From Palsa-1447 sp964509885 (GTDB lineage Bacteria > Verrucomicrobiota > Verrucomicrobiia > Opitutales > Opitutaceae): a stretch of DNA of 64,000 nucleotides. Positions 44,447 through 52,797 of the stretch are shown piece by piece. Where the stretch lies: contig CAZDZL010000017.1 of the NCBI GenBank assembly GCA_964509885.1, forward strand, positions 3,312-67,311, given 5' to 3'. The translations under genes and the position numbers were made by a program. Positions within the stretch are counted from its first letter, which is position 1; every line of letters begins with the position of its first letter. Under the pieces are notes generated by a model. It did no database searches, was not told the origin of the DNA, and was given only the letters and a program-made list of their open reading frames with translations.

Positions 44447-45490
44447 ATGGGTAACGACGCCCACGCGGTCGAAAAGGAAGCGGAGCGCCTTCTCAAGGCG
44501 CTCATGAACGTCGACTGCGATCCGCGCGGGCGCTCCTGGAACTTTGAATCCTGCCTTGAGATTGCCCCGATAACATTGGATATCAATAGGTTGAAGAAGG
44601 AAAAGGACGCCGTCATCCTCACCCACAGCTACGTCGAGCCGGAGATCATCTACGGGGTCGGCGATTTCAAGGGCGACTCGTTCTACCTCAGCGTCAAGGC
44701 CAAGGAGTCCCGCGCCAAGGTGATTGTTTTTGCGGGCGTGGTCTTCATGGCTGAGACCGCGAAGATCCTCTCGCCGCAGGCCACGGTCATCGTGCCCGAC
44801 CGCAATTCAGGCTGCTCGCTCGCCGACTCCATAACCGGCGCCGACGTGCGCAGGCTGAAGTCCCTCTACCCCGACGCCACGGTGGTCTGCTACATCAACA
44901 GCACCGCCGAGGTGAAGGCCGAGTCCGACGTGTGCGTCACCTCGGGCAACGTCTACGGCATCGTCGCGTCGCTCCCGGCGCAGCGGATCGTCTTCGTGCC
45001 CGACCGCCTTATGGCCGAGAACCTGCGCGCCGAGCTGAGGCACCGGGGCGTGGACAAGGAGGTCATCTCGTCCGACGGCACCTGCATGGTGCACGACCAG
45101 TTCACGACGGCCCAGGTCGACGCGGCCCGCGGCCAGTTCCCCGGCCTTAGGGTCGTCGCCCATCCCGAGTGCCCCCCGGAGGTCGCCGCCGCGGCGGACT
45201 TCGTCGGGAGCACGGGCGCCATGATGAAGTACGTGCGGGCGACCGCCGCCCCTTACTTCCTCATGCTGACCGAGTGCGGCCTTGTCGGGCGCCTCGAGGT
45301 GGAGGCGCCGGAGAAGAGCTTCATCGGCGGCTGCCGCCTCTGCCCCTACATGAAGATGAACTCGCTCGAGAAGGTCCGCGACGCGCTCGCGTCCCCGCGC
45401 GCCGACCAGATCGTGACGCTCGATGAAACTTTGCGGCTGCGCGCGGAGCGCTGCATTGAAAGGATGTTCGCCCTTGCTCCCACGGACTGA
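44447..45490 (+). CDS. nadA: Quinolinate synthase NadA
   Basis: 347 aa [4Fe-4S] enzyme condensing iminoaspartate with dihydroxyacetone phosphate to quinolinate. Fe-S ligand cysteines fit Cys123 (NSGCSLAD), Cys242 (VAHPECPPEV) and Cys299 (CRLCPYMKMNSLE). Other motifs are ILTHSYVEPEI and VGSTGAMMKYV. First gene of the nadA-nadC-nadB operon. ATAAGG lies about 11 bases upstream of the ATG. Confidence 0.96.
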   Translation: MGNDAHAVEKEAERLLKALMNVDCDPRGRSWNFESCLEIAPITLDINRLKKEKDAVILTHSYVEPEIIYGVGDFKGDSFYLSVKAKESRAKVIVFAGVVFMAETAKILSPQATVIVPDRNSGCSLADSITGADVRRLKSLYPDATVVCYINSTAEVKAESDVCVTSGNVYGIVASLPAQRIVFVPDRLMAENLRAELRHRGVDKEVISSDGTCMVHDQFTTAQVDAARGQFPGLRVVAHPECPPEVAAAADFVGSTGAMMKYVRATAAPYFLMLTECGLVGRLEVEAPEKSFIGGCRLCPYMKMNSLEKVRDALASPRADQIVTLDETLRLRAERCIERMFALAPTD

Positions 45491-46310
45491 ACTCCTGATC
45501 GACCTCGCGCTCGAGGAGGACGCCGGCCTCGGCGACCTGACCAGCAGGGCCATCTTCCCGGCGGGCCACAGGTCTCGGGCCTACGTCGAGGCCGGCCATG
45601 ACCTCGTGCTCTGCGGCATCGAGGTCGCCGCCCGCGTATTCGCCCGGGTGGACTCCTCGCTGGTCACTAAGGCCACCGCCCGTGACGGCGACCGCGTCCG
45701 CAGGGGGCGGCGCGTCCTCAGCGTCTCGGGCCCAACGGCCTCGATCCTGACCGCGGAGCGCACGGCGCTCAACTTCATCCAGCGCCTCTCGGGGATCGCG
45801 ACCCTGTCGCGGCGGTTCGCTGACGCGGCGGCGGGAACCGGCGTACGGGTCGTCGACACCCGGAAGACGACGCCGGGCTTCCGCGCCCTGGAGAAATACG
45901 CCGTGCGCTGCGGGGGCTGCCACAACCACCGCAGCTCGCTCGGAGAGCACGTCCTGATCAAGGACAACCATATCGCCGCCGCAGGCTCGCTCGCGCGGGC
46001 CGTCGCTAGGGCGCGCGAAGCGGCCCCCCACCTCGCTCGCATCGAGGTGGAGGCCAAGACGCCGTCCGAGGTGCGCGAGGCGCTCCGGTCCGGCGCGGAG
46101 GTTATCCTCCTCGACAACATGACGCCCAAACAGGTGGCGGCGGCGGTCGCCGTCATAGGGGGCCGTGCGCTGGTCGAGGTCTCCGGCGGCGTCCGCCTCG
46201 AGACGCTCCCCGACTACGCCCTGCCCGGGGTCAGCGTCATCAGCATCGGGGCCCTCACCCACTCGGCGCCGGCGGCGGACCTCAGCCTGACGCTCGTGCG
46301 GCGCCGCTGA
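45474..46310 (+). CDS. nadC: Nicotinate-nucleotide pyrophosphorylase (carboxylating) NadC
   Basis: Converts quinolinate and PRPP to nicotinate mononucleotide. 278 aa from TTG 45474, which has a strong GAAAGGA site nine bases upstream and gives the usual NadC length. An in-frame ATG at 45423 inside nadA would add 17 residues unlike the family. Motifs are EEDAGLGDLTSRAIFP, TAERTALNFIQRLSGIAT, VVDTRKTTPGFRALEKYAV, GGCHNHRSSL, LIKDNH and LLDNMTPKQV. Overlaps the nadA 3' end by 17 bases. Confidence 0.94.
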   Translation: MLPRTELLIDLALEEDAGLGDLTSRAIFPAGHRSRAYVEAGHDLVLCGIEVAARVFARVDSSLVTKATARDGDRVRRGRRVLSVSGPTASILTAERTALNFIQRLSGIATLSRRFADAAAGTGVRVVDTRKTTPGFRALEKYAVRCGGCHNHRSSLGEHVLIKDNHIAAAGSLARAVARAREAAPHLARIEVEAKTPSEVREALRSGAEVILLDNMTPKQVAAAVAVIGGRALVEVSGGVRLETLPDYALPGVSVISIGALTHSAPAADLSLTLVRRR

Positions 46311-46317
46311 ACCTCCC

Positions 46318-47874
46318 ATGCGCCTGATCCAGACAGACTGCCTTGTCATCGGCGCCGGGCTCGCGGGATCGGCCTACGCCCTCCAGGCGTCGAAGCTTGG
46401 CCTCTCCTGCGAGCTGCTCTCGCTCGCGGACCCGCTGAAGGCGAACAGCGACTGGGCGCAGGGCGGCATCGTCTATGACACGAGCCCTGACCCGGCCGCG
46501 CTCACCCGCGACATCCTCGAGGCGGGCGACCACCTGTCAAACCCTGCTGCCGTCGAGCAGCTCGTGCGGGAGGGGCCGCGCATCGTCAAGCAGTTCCTCA
46601 TCGACGACCTGGGCGTGGCCTTCGACCACGACGATGCGGGCGGGCTCGACTTCACGCGCGAGGGCGGCCACGGGGAGCGCAGGATCATCCATTCCAGGGA
46701 CGCCACCGGACACGCCATCCTCACGGCGGTGGCCCGCCGCGTGGATGCCACGCCCCGGATCACGCGGCGCGCGGGCTGGGTGGCGATCGACCTCCTGACC
46801 CTCTCCCACAATTCCGAGAACCCCGCGGACAAGTACCAGCCGCTCACCTGCTACGGGGCCTACGTCCTCGACACCCTGACCGGGGAGACGGCGGCCATCG
46901 TCGCGAAGAAGACCGTGCTCGCATGCGGGGGACTGGGCCAGATCTTCCTGCACACGACGAACCAGCCCGGGAGCGTGGGGCACGGCGTGGCCATGGCCTA
47001 CCGCGTCGGCGCCCGCCTCGTGGACCTCGAGTACGTCCAGTTTCATCCCACGGTCTTCGCGAAGAAGAACGCGCCGCACTTCCTCGTCACCGAGGCGCTG
47101 CGCGGCGAGGGGGGCGTCCTCGTCAATTCCCGGGGGGAGCGCTTCATCGACAAGGCGCTCCCCCAGGGCTCGCTCGCGCCGAGGGACGTCGTGGCCCGCG
47201 CCGTCACGCAGGAGCTCGCCGCGAGCGGCGAGCCGTGCGTCTTCCTGGACCTGTCGGCCATGCCCGCCGGCTTCGCCCGAACGCGCTTTCCGAACGTCTA
47301 CCAGCGCTGCCTCGACCACGGGGTCGACATCGAGAGGGAGCCCATACCCGTCGTCCCCGCGGCGCACTTCGCCTGCGGGGGCGTCCACACGGACCTGGAC
47401 GGGCGCACGAGCGTGCGCAATCTGAACGCCATCGGGGAGACGGCGTGCACCGGGCTCCACGGGGCGAACCGGCTCGCGAGCACGTCCCTCCTGGAATGCC
47501 TGACGGGGGCCGCGTTCACGGCCGCGGCCGACGCGCGCGACATCGCCCGCAGCAGCTACGTCTTCCCCGAGCCGAAGCCGTGGGACAGCCCCACCCGCAG
47601 GGCGGACCCGGTTCTGATCCAGCAGGACATGCTCCAGATCCAGCACACGATGTGGAACTACGCCGGCGTCGTTCGCTCGCCCAGGCGCCTCACGCGTGCA
47701 CGGCGGATCCTCTTGGAGCTGCGCGAGGAGATCCAGAGCTTCTACCGCGGCTGCGCGCCCACCCGCGAGCTTATCGAGCTGCGAAACGCGGTGCAGACGG
47801 CACTCCTCGTGGTCCACGCGGCGGCGCTCAACCCCGTGAGCAAGGGCTGCCACTTCGTCGCGCCGGACGAGTGA
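46318..47874 (+). CDS. nadB: L-aspartate oxidase NadB
   Basis: 518 aa flavoprotein producing iminoaspartate for NadA. Motifs are CLVIGAGLAGSAYALQ (FAD loop), NSDWAQGGIVYD, ERRIIHSRDATGHAI, LEYVQFHPTVFA, EALRGEGGVLVNSRGERF and HFACGGVHTDLDGRTSV. Starts 7 bases after nadC. The order nadA-nadC-nadB supplies the whole aspartate-to-NaMN route in one transcript. Confidence 0.96.
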   Translation: MRLIQTDCLVIGAGLAGSAYALQASKLGLSCELLSLADPLKANSDWAQGGIVYDTSPDPAALTRDILEAGDHLSNPAAVEQLVREGPRIVKQFLIDDLGVAFDHDDAGGLDFTREGGHGERRIIHSRDATGHAILTAVARRVDATPRITRRAGWVAIDLLTLSHNSENPADKYQPLTCYGAYVLDTLTGETAAIVAKKTVLACGGLGQIFLHTTNQPGSVGHGVAMAYRVGARLVDLEYVQFHPTVFAKKNAPHFLVTEALRGEGGVLVNSRGERFIDKALPQGSLAPRDVVARAVTQELAASGEPCVFLDLSAMPAGFARTRFPNVYQRCLDHGVDIEREPIPVVPAAHFACGGVHTDLDGRTSVRNLNAIGETACTGLHGANRLASTSLLECLTGAAFTAAADARDIARSSYVFPEPKPWDSPTRRADPVLIQQDMLQIQHTMWNYAGVVRSPRRLTRARRILLELREEIQSFYRGCAPTRELIELRNAVQTALLVVHAAALNPVSKGCHFVAPDE

Positions 47875-47887
47875 GTCCCTGCGGCCC

Positions 47888-48835
47888 TCAGAGAGCCGGG
47901 TCCAGCTGGACCGCCCACTGGTTGTCGAGGCGCCGGGAGAGGTCGAGCGGGTCCCCCACCCCCACAGTCCCCCGCGACACCTGGTAGGCCCAGACCTCGA
48001 AGTAGGTCAGGTTCGCCCCGCCAAAGATGGTCGAGAACGCCCCGTCCACGGCGTCCTGCCCGCACGAGACCTTTATCCGGCCGATGCGCGGCACGTGAAA
48101 GCGCGCGTCAGTCGTGAACCAGTTGCCTCCCAGGTACACCTCCGCGTAGGCGTGGAAGTCCATGTGCCCCTCGGGGTCGGGAAAGCCTATGTCGGGCAAA
48201 TGGCCCGTGACGTAGCGGGTCGGCAGGTTGAACGTGCGGTTGAGGGCCACGGCAAGGTGCGCAAAGTCGCGGCACACCCCGTAGCCGCGCTGCAGGACGT
48301 CCCAGGCGGAGAGGTCCGGGCGGCCGGACATGTAGCGGTACTCGATGTTCTCGTGTATCCACAGGCTTATGGCCTGCACCCGGGGCCATCCGTGCTCGAC
48401 CGCGCCGAACTTCTCCCAGGCGAAGTTGATCAGCTTGTCCGAGTCGCAGTAGCGGCTCGGCAGCGCGTAGCGCAGCACCGAGGGGGGCGTGTCGATCGGG
48501 GCCACCGCCGTCGTGTCGCCGAGGTCATAGTTGTCCGGCTTCGACGGGATGGCGACGATGGCGTCGTGCCGGATGCAGTTGGTGCCGGGGGCGAGGGAGA
48601 TCCGGTGGTACGGGTTGCCGTGGCTGTCGGTGAATTCCTCGTCCGGCAGCTGGTTTCCGAGCGTGAGCGCCTCCGCGAGCACCCGGTGGTGGCGGTCGGG
48701 CCGCGGCTTCACGTTGAGGAGCAGGGACGCGGTCCCCGTGACCTCGTACGCGAGGCTGCAGCCCACGCGCACGGTCAGGTCAAACTCCGCAGGGATGTCA
48801 CTCGGGACCATGGTGCCGTGATTATGCATCAACAT
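47888..48835 (-). CDS. Transglutaminase-like domain protein
   Basis: 315 aa cytoplasmic-looking protein. Papain-like transglutaminase core with the triad in GYGVCRDFAHLAVAL (Cys), GHMDFHAYAEVYL (His) and WFTTDARF (Asp). The N-terminal part (about 1-140) is the beta-sheet region common in these proteins (FDLTVRVGCSLAYEVTG). Probably a peptidase or amidase. Several in-frame ATGs lie at 48835, 48829 and 48811, none with a clear ribosome site. Divergent from the ROK gene, convergent with nadB. Confidence 0.88.
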   Translation of the reverse strand: MLMHNHGTMVPSDIPAEFDLTVRVGCSLAYEVTGTASLLLNVKPRPDRHHRVLAEALTLGNQLPDEEFTDSHGNPYHRISLAPGTNCIRHDAIVAIPSKPDNYDLGDTTAVAPIDTPPSVLRYALPSRYCDSDKLINFAWEKFGAVEHGWPRVQAISLWIHENIEYRYMSGRPDLSAWDVLQRGYGVCRDFAHLAVALNRTFNLPTRYVTGHLPDIGFPDPEGHMDFHAYAEVYLGGNWFTTDARFHVPRIGRIKVSCGQDAVDGAFSTIFGGANLTYFEVWAYQVSRGTVGVGDPLDLSRRLDNQWAVQLDPAL

Positions 48836-48903
48836 GCCAGACCAAGCAAACGGTTTCCCGGTTCCTGAGGACTTGCAGTCGGAGCGCGGGGTGTTCTGAT
48901 TCG

Positions 48904-49956
48904 ATGCGACCCCAAATGACCTCATCCAAGCTTGTCTTCATAGGATCCGACAGCGGCGCCACGACGTCCAAGACGGGGGGCGTGTGGGCCGACGGTTCCA
49001 TGGTCTCGATGAAGCTCCTGCAGAGCTCGACGAACGCCCAGGCGGGGACGGAGGCCGTGATCAAGGGCTGGGTGCAGGGCGTCGTGGGCTTCCTCGCGGA
49101 GAACCACCTCACCTGGAAGCAGGTGCGCGGGGTCGGCCTCGCGATCCCGGGCCCCTACCAGCGCTACGGCGTCCTCGGCAGGACCGCCAACCTCCCCGCC
49201 AGCTTCGACGGGTGGAATTTCCACGAGGACTACAGCCGGGCCCTCTCCGCCGCGGCAGGCCGCGCGATCCCGCTCGTCGTCGGGAACGATGGGAAGTTCG
49301 GCGGCGTCGCCGAGGCGAAGCTCGTGCGCGCGGGCAAGAAGGCCTCGGTGCTGATGCTGGCCCCGGGCTCCGGCCTCGGGTGCGCGTACATAGACCCCAA
49401 CGGTCTCCCGCTGGACGGCGAGACGCTCGCGGGGATGGAGGCGGCCCACATGGCCGCGCCCCTGCAGCTGCTCGGCATGAGGGCGCTGCCCTGCGGGTGC
49501 GGCAGGACCTGGGGATGCGTCGAGGCCTACACGACGCTCTCCGGCATGCCCCACCTCGTGGAGGAGATGCTCAAGAAGCACCCCGACCACGAGCTGGCCC
49601 AGTCCACCCTCGCGCCGAAGGCGAAGGCGATGGCGATACGCGGGCTGGCGCAGAAGGGCGACGCCCTCGCGACGGAGATCTTCGACTTCCAGGCCAGGGC
49701 GCTCGGCATCCACGCGGCCAACCTGTGCCTCGCCCTCGACCCGGGGTTTGTCGTCATCGGGGGCGGGCTCATGGACCACGAGTCCACGACCCCTGAATTC
49801 CGGGAGCGCTACATCAATGTCCTGCGGGAGTCGGCGATGCCCTACCTGTGGCCGGCGCAGCGGGCGAACATCAAGTTCGCGGCCTCGGAGCTGGGCGAAC
49901 TTTCCCAGGCGATCGGCGCCGCGCTCGTCGCCCTCTACACGACCAAGGCGCGCTAG
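48904..49956 (+). CDS. ROK-family sugar kinase
   Basis: 350 aa kinase with the ROK layout: ATP loop FIGSDSGATTSKTGGVW, LAIPGPYQRYG, VVGNDGKFGGVAEAKL, and the ROK zinc motif CGCGRTWGCVEAY. C-terminal VVIGGGLMDH. Probably phosphorylates glucose or a related hexose. No regulator domain, so it is a kinase and not a ROK repressor. A second in-frame ATG is at 48916. Confidence 0.9.
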   Translation: MRPQMTSSKLVFIGSDSGATTSKTGGVWADGSMVSMKLLQSSTNAQAGTEAVIKGWVQGVVGFLAENHLTWKQVRGVGLAIPGPYQRYGVLGRTANLPASFDGWNFHEDYSRALSAAAGRAIPLVVGNDGKFGGVAEAKLVRAGKKASVLMLAPGSGLGCAYIDPNGLPLDGETLAGMEAAHMAAPLQLLGMRALPCGCGRTWGCVEAYTTLSGMPHLVEEMLKKHPDHELAQSTLAPKAKAMAIRGLAQKGDALATEIFDFQARALGIHAANLCLALDPGFVVIGGGLMDHESTTPEFRERYINVLRESAMPYLWPAQRANIKFAASELGELSQAIGAALVALYTTKAR

Positions 49957-50013
49957 GAGCGCGGCCTTGGGGTTGGGTGCCCCGCCAACATGGCGCCCGG
50001 CGCGCCGCGAGAG

Positions 50014-50032
50014 TTTTGGCCTATTCACCCAA
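50014..50032 (+). promoter_or_regulatory. Putative activator-binding site upstream of paralog 1
   Basis: TTTTG (50014-50018), four variable bases, then ATTCACCCAA (50023-50032). The same pattern occurs before the second paralog at 52642-52660, and in both cases lies 103 bases (start to start) from the sigma-54-like promoter. Likely enhancer site for the NtrC-type regulator encoded between the paralogs. Confidence 0.65.
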
Positions 50033-50116
50033 GACGCATTGCCGGTTTTAATGCAAGGACCGGCGGGAACATCGCAATCGGCTTCCAGTCAATGTCTTGA
50101 CCCGGGGCGGCCGAAC

Positions 50117-50133
50117 TTGGCATGCCATGAGCA
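50117..50133 (+). promoter_or_regulatory. Putative sigma-54 promoter of paralog 1
   Basis: TTGGCATGCCATGAGCA has the GG (50119-50120) and GC (50131-50132) pair separated by exactly ten bases, as in the -24/-12 consensus TGGCAC-N5-TTGCW. It lies 40 bases before the ATG. A near-copy precedes paralog 2. Confidence 0.7.
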
Positions 50134-50173
50134 GGCCCGGGAGCGTTCCCTCCCCATCCCGAAAGACCTCCCC

Positions 50174-51046
50174 ATGAGCCCACGCACCCCCGCCCTCCTT
50201 CTCGCGCTCAGCCTGCTCGCCCCCGCGGGCCTCCGCGCCGCGGACGAAGTCAAGGGCGTCATCGCCGTGATGTCCCGGGTGAGCGACGATTACACGCGCA
50301 CGAAGCTCCCGAACGGCCGGTACCCGACGGAGTACTATTCGTTCGGCGAAGGCGGGCACTGGGGCGGCGAGATCAGCGACAGCTCCATCGACAAGCTGCA
50401 CTTCCTGGACGTCGCGCATGTCGTCGCCGAGCCGCTCGCGGACAGGGACTACCTGCCCGCGAGGGACCCCAAGACGGCAAAGCTTCTGATCATGGTCTAC
50501 TGGGGGACCACGGCGGTCCCGGGGCCGGCCTCCGACTCCGTCGCCTACGACGAGCTGAGCGCGGCGCAGGCCGACAAGAGCGGCAGCGACGCGTCGATGT
50601 CCGAGCTGTCGTCCGCCATGACGATGGTCGACATGACCAACAACATCCGCGACCAGCTCGACTTCAAGAACGCCGGCATGCTCGGCTACGACGCCGCCGG
50701 GACAATCGGCACCGACTACGGGAGCCACATCAAGGGCGGGCCGCTCGGCATCGAGAGGCAGGAGCTGATCGACGAGATCGAGCTCAACCGGTACTTCGTG
50801 GTCCTCATGGCCTACGACTTCCCGATCCTGTGGAAGCAGAAAAAGCACAAGCTGCTTTGGGAAACGCGGTTCAGCGTCAACGAGCGCAACAACGCCTTCG
50901 ACAAGGCCCTGCCTCTGATGGCGAAGTACGCCTCGCGGTACTTCGGGCGGCCGACGGGCGGCCTCTTGCGGACGCCCGTCCAGGACGGCCAGGTCGAGAT
51001 CGGCGAGGTCAAGTCGCTCGGCGCGGTCGAGGCGCCCCAGAAATAG
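50174..51046 (+). CDS. Secreted protein of unknown family, paralog 1
   Basis: 290 aa. Signal peptide MSPRTPALLLALSLLAPAGL with cleavage after LRAA. Mature segments shared with paralog 2 (52798-54051) are KLLIMVYWGTT, ELNRYFVVLMAYDF, and KHKLLWETRFSVNE, plus YYSFGEGGHWGG near the N-terminus. No enzymatic motif is recognised. The Tyr/Trp-rich strands suggest a beta-rich envelope protein. Start ATG 50174 sits 40 bases after a sigma-54-like promoter. The pair of paralogs flanks an NtrC-type regulator, suggesting envelope proteins made on demand. Confidence 0.8.
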   Translation: MSPRTPALLLALSLLAPAGLRAADEVKGVIAVMSRVSDDYTRTKLPNGRYPTEYYSFGEGGHWGGEISDSSIDKLHFLDVAHVVAEPLADRDYLPARDPKTAKLLIMVYWGTTAVPGPASDSVAYDELSAAQADKSGSDASMSELSSAMTMVDMTNNIRDQLDFKNAGMLGYDAAGTIGTDYGSHIKGGPLGIERQELIDEIELNRYFVVLMAYDFPILWKQKKHKLLWETRFSVNERNNAFDKALPLMAKYASRYFGRPTGGLLRTPVQDGQVEIGEVKSLGAVEAPQK

Positions 51047-51153
51047 CCTTCCCGGGGCCAAGCCGCCGTGGAACCCTCCTGCCCCCCTGCGAGCCCGGGC
51101 CCGGCGCCGTCCAGCGCGGCCGGGACTGGCAATCGGGCCAAAGACCCGGCGTA

Positions 51154-52581
51154 ATGCGGCAACGCATGCCCGCCCAAATGAAGCCCATCCTGCGCGAGGC
51201 GGCGCTTTCGCCGGGTTGCGGGATCCTCGTCCTCGAGGATGACGCCCCGTTCCGCAAGCGCCTCGCCGCCCACCTGCGCCAGCTGGGGGCCGAGGTGACC
51301 GAGGCGGGGCGGCTCGAGGACGCGCGCCGGCAGCTTCGTGACCTGCGCTTCGAGTACGCCCTGGTCGACATGCACCTGCCGGACGGCGACGTGCTCGGCC
51401 TCCTTCGCGAGGGCGCGTTCTCCGAGAACACGGGCGTCGTCGTCATGACGGCGTTCGGAGGCGTGAAGCAGGCCGTCGAGGCGATGCGCCTCGGCGCGGG
51501 CGACTACCTCTCGAAGCCCTTCGAGCCCGAGGAGGTCGCCCTCGCGTTCGTGCGCTGCCGCAGCATCCGCCTCGCCGCCCGGCGCGCCGAGCACCGGCGC
51601 GCCGAGACGGCCGCTGTCGCCGACCAGATCTTCTTCGGGCAGAGCCTGCGGGGCGTGCGCGCGCAGCTGGACACCATCGTCGCCGCCGAGCGCCGCCTGG
51701 AGCACCGGCTTCCGCCGGTCCTCATCGAGGGCGAGACCGGCACGGGCAAGAGCGTGCTCGCGCGCTGGCTGCACCGCAACGGGCCGCGCTCGGCCGATCC
51801 TTTCGTCAACCTGAACTGCGCGGCCCTGCCCGACACCCTCGCCGACGCCGAGCTCTTCGGCCACGAGCGCGGGGCGTTCACCGACGCGAAGGGCGCCAGG
51901 GTCGGCCTCTTCGAGGCCGCCGACGGCGGGACGCTTTTCCTGGACGAGGTGGGCTCGCTGGCCCCGGCGACCCAGGCCAAGGTGCTCACCGCCGTCGAGG
52001 AGGGCACGATCCGCCGGCTCGGGGGCACGCGCGAGATCTCCGTCGACGTGAGGCTCATCGCGGCCAGCAACCGCAACCTCGACGAGCTCGTGCGGGAGGG
52101 GGCCTTCCGCGAGGACCTCTACCACCGCCTGAACCTGCTTCGCGTCCTCCTGCCGCCGCTTCGCGAGCGCGGCACCGACATCCTGCCGCTCGCGCGGCAC
52201 ATCCTCGCGAGGATCTGCGCCCGCCACAGGATGAAGGCCCCGGCGATAACGCCCGAGGGGGAGCAGCGCCTGCTCGCCCAGCCCTGGCGGGGCAACGTGC
52301 GCGAGCTGGCCCACGAGATCGAGCGGGCGGTCATCTTCGGCGGCGAAGCGACCCTCGACTTCGCGGCGCTCGGATCCCCGGGGGCCCCGCGCCCGGCGGC
52401 GTGGCGCAACCCCGCATGGCGCCTGCCCGAGTCGGGCTTCTCGCTCGAGGAGGCGGTGGACGAGCTGATCTCCGAGGCCATGCGGGAGTCCGGCGACAAC
52501 GTCTCGGCCGCCGCGAGGCGCCTGGGCGTGACCCGCGACTTTGTCCGCTACCGCCTCCCGGAGAAGCGCGCCGAGGACTGA
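51154..52581 (+). CDS. NtrC-family sigma-54-dependent response regulator
   Basis: 475 aa. Receiver domain (ILVLEDD at 24-30, phosphoacceptor Asp72 in ALVDMHLPDG, Lys in YLSKPFEPEE), AAA+ domain (Walker A IEGETGTGKSVLA, sigma-54 contact loop GAFTDA, Walker B GGTLFLDEVG, R-finger region FREDLYHRLNLL), and Fis-type HTH (NVSAAARRLGVTRDFVRYRL). GAFTDA differs from the usual GAFTGA at one residue, a variant known in other members. In-frame ATGs at 51154, 51166 and 51178 leave the exact start open. Likely drives the two flanking sigma-54 promoters. Confidence 0.94.
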   Translation: MRQRMPAQMKPILREAALSPGCGILVLEDDAPFRKRLAAHLRQLGAEVTEAGRLEDARRQLRDLRFEYALVDMHLPDGDVLGLLREGAFSENTGVVVMTAFGGVKQAVEAMRLGAGDYLSKPFEPEEVALAFVRCRSIRLAARRAEHRRAETAAVADQIFFGQSLRGVRAQLDTIVAAERRLEHRLPPVLIEGETGTGKSVLARWLHRNGPRSADPFVNLNCAALPDTLADAELFGHERGAFTDAKGARVGLFEAADGGTLFLDEVGSLAPATQAKVLTAVEEGTIRRLGGTREISVDVRLIAASNRNLDELVREGAFREDLYHRLNLLRVLLPPLRERGTDILPLARHILARICARHRMKAPAITPEGEQRLLAQPWRGNVRELAHEIERAVIFGGEATLDFAALGSPGAPRPAAWRNPAWRLPESGFSLEEAVDELISEAMRESGDNVSAAARRLGVTRDFVRYRLPEKRAED

Positions 52582-52641
52582 GGCCCGGCGCTCCCCGCCC
52601 TGGGACTCCACCCCCAACCCGCGCGCCACAGGAGACGCGGG

Positions 52642-52660
52642 TTTTGCTGCATTCACCCAA
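52642..52660 (+). promoter_or_regulatory. Putative activator-binding site upstream of paralog 2
   Basis: TTTTG (52642-52646), four variable bases, ATTCACCCAA (52651-52660). Spacing to the promoter start at 52745 is 103 bases, the same as in the paralog 1 region, although the DNA between is not similar. A weaker copy, CTTCACCCAC, lies near 52724-52733. Confidence 0.65.
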
Positions 52661-52744
52661 CGCCGCCCCGGGAAAAATCGATGTTTGCCAGCCCGACTCG
52701 CGCAAGCCATTTTGTCCCAGTGGCTTCACCCACGGACAGGAGTG

Positions 52745-52761
52745 TTGGCATGCGTTGAGCA
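52745..52761 (+). promoter_or_regulatory. Putative sigma-54 promoter of paralog 2
   Basis: TTGGCATGCGTTGAGCA matches the paralog 1 promoter at 14 of 17 positions, with GG at 52747-52748 and GC at 52759-52760, ten bases apart. It lies 36 bases before the ATG at 52798. Confidence 0.7.
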
Positions 52762-52797
52762 CCGCCCGGTGCCGTGCCCCGCGAGAAGACATCCCGG

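Noticed and set aside
51871..51910. GAFTDA as a sign of a non-sigma-54 activator
   Set aside because: One-residue variants of GAFTGA occur in working activators, and two GG-N10-GC promoters flank the gene.
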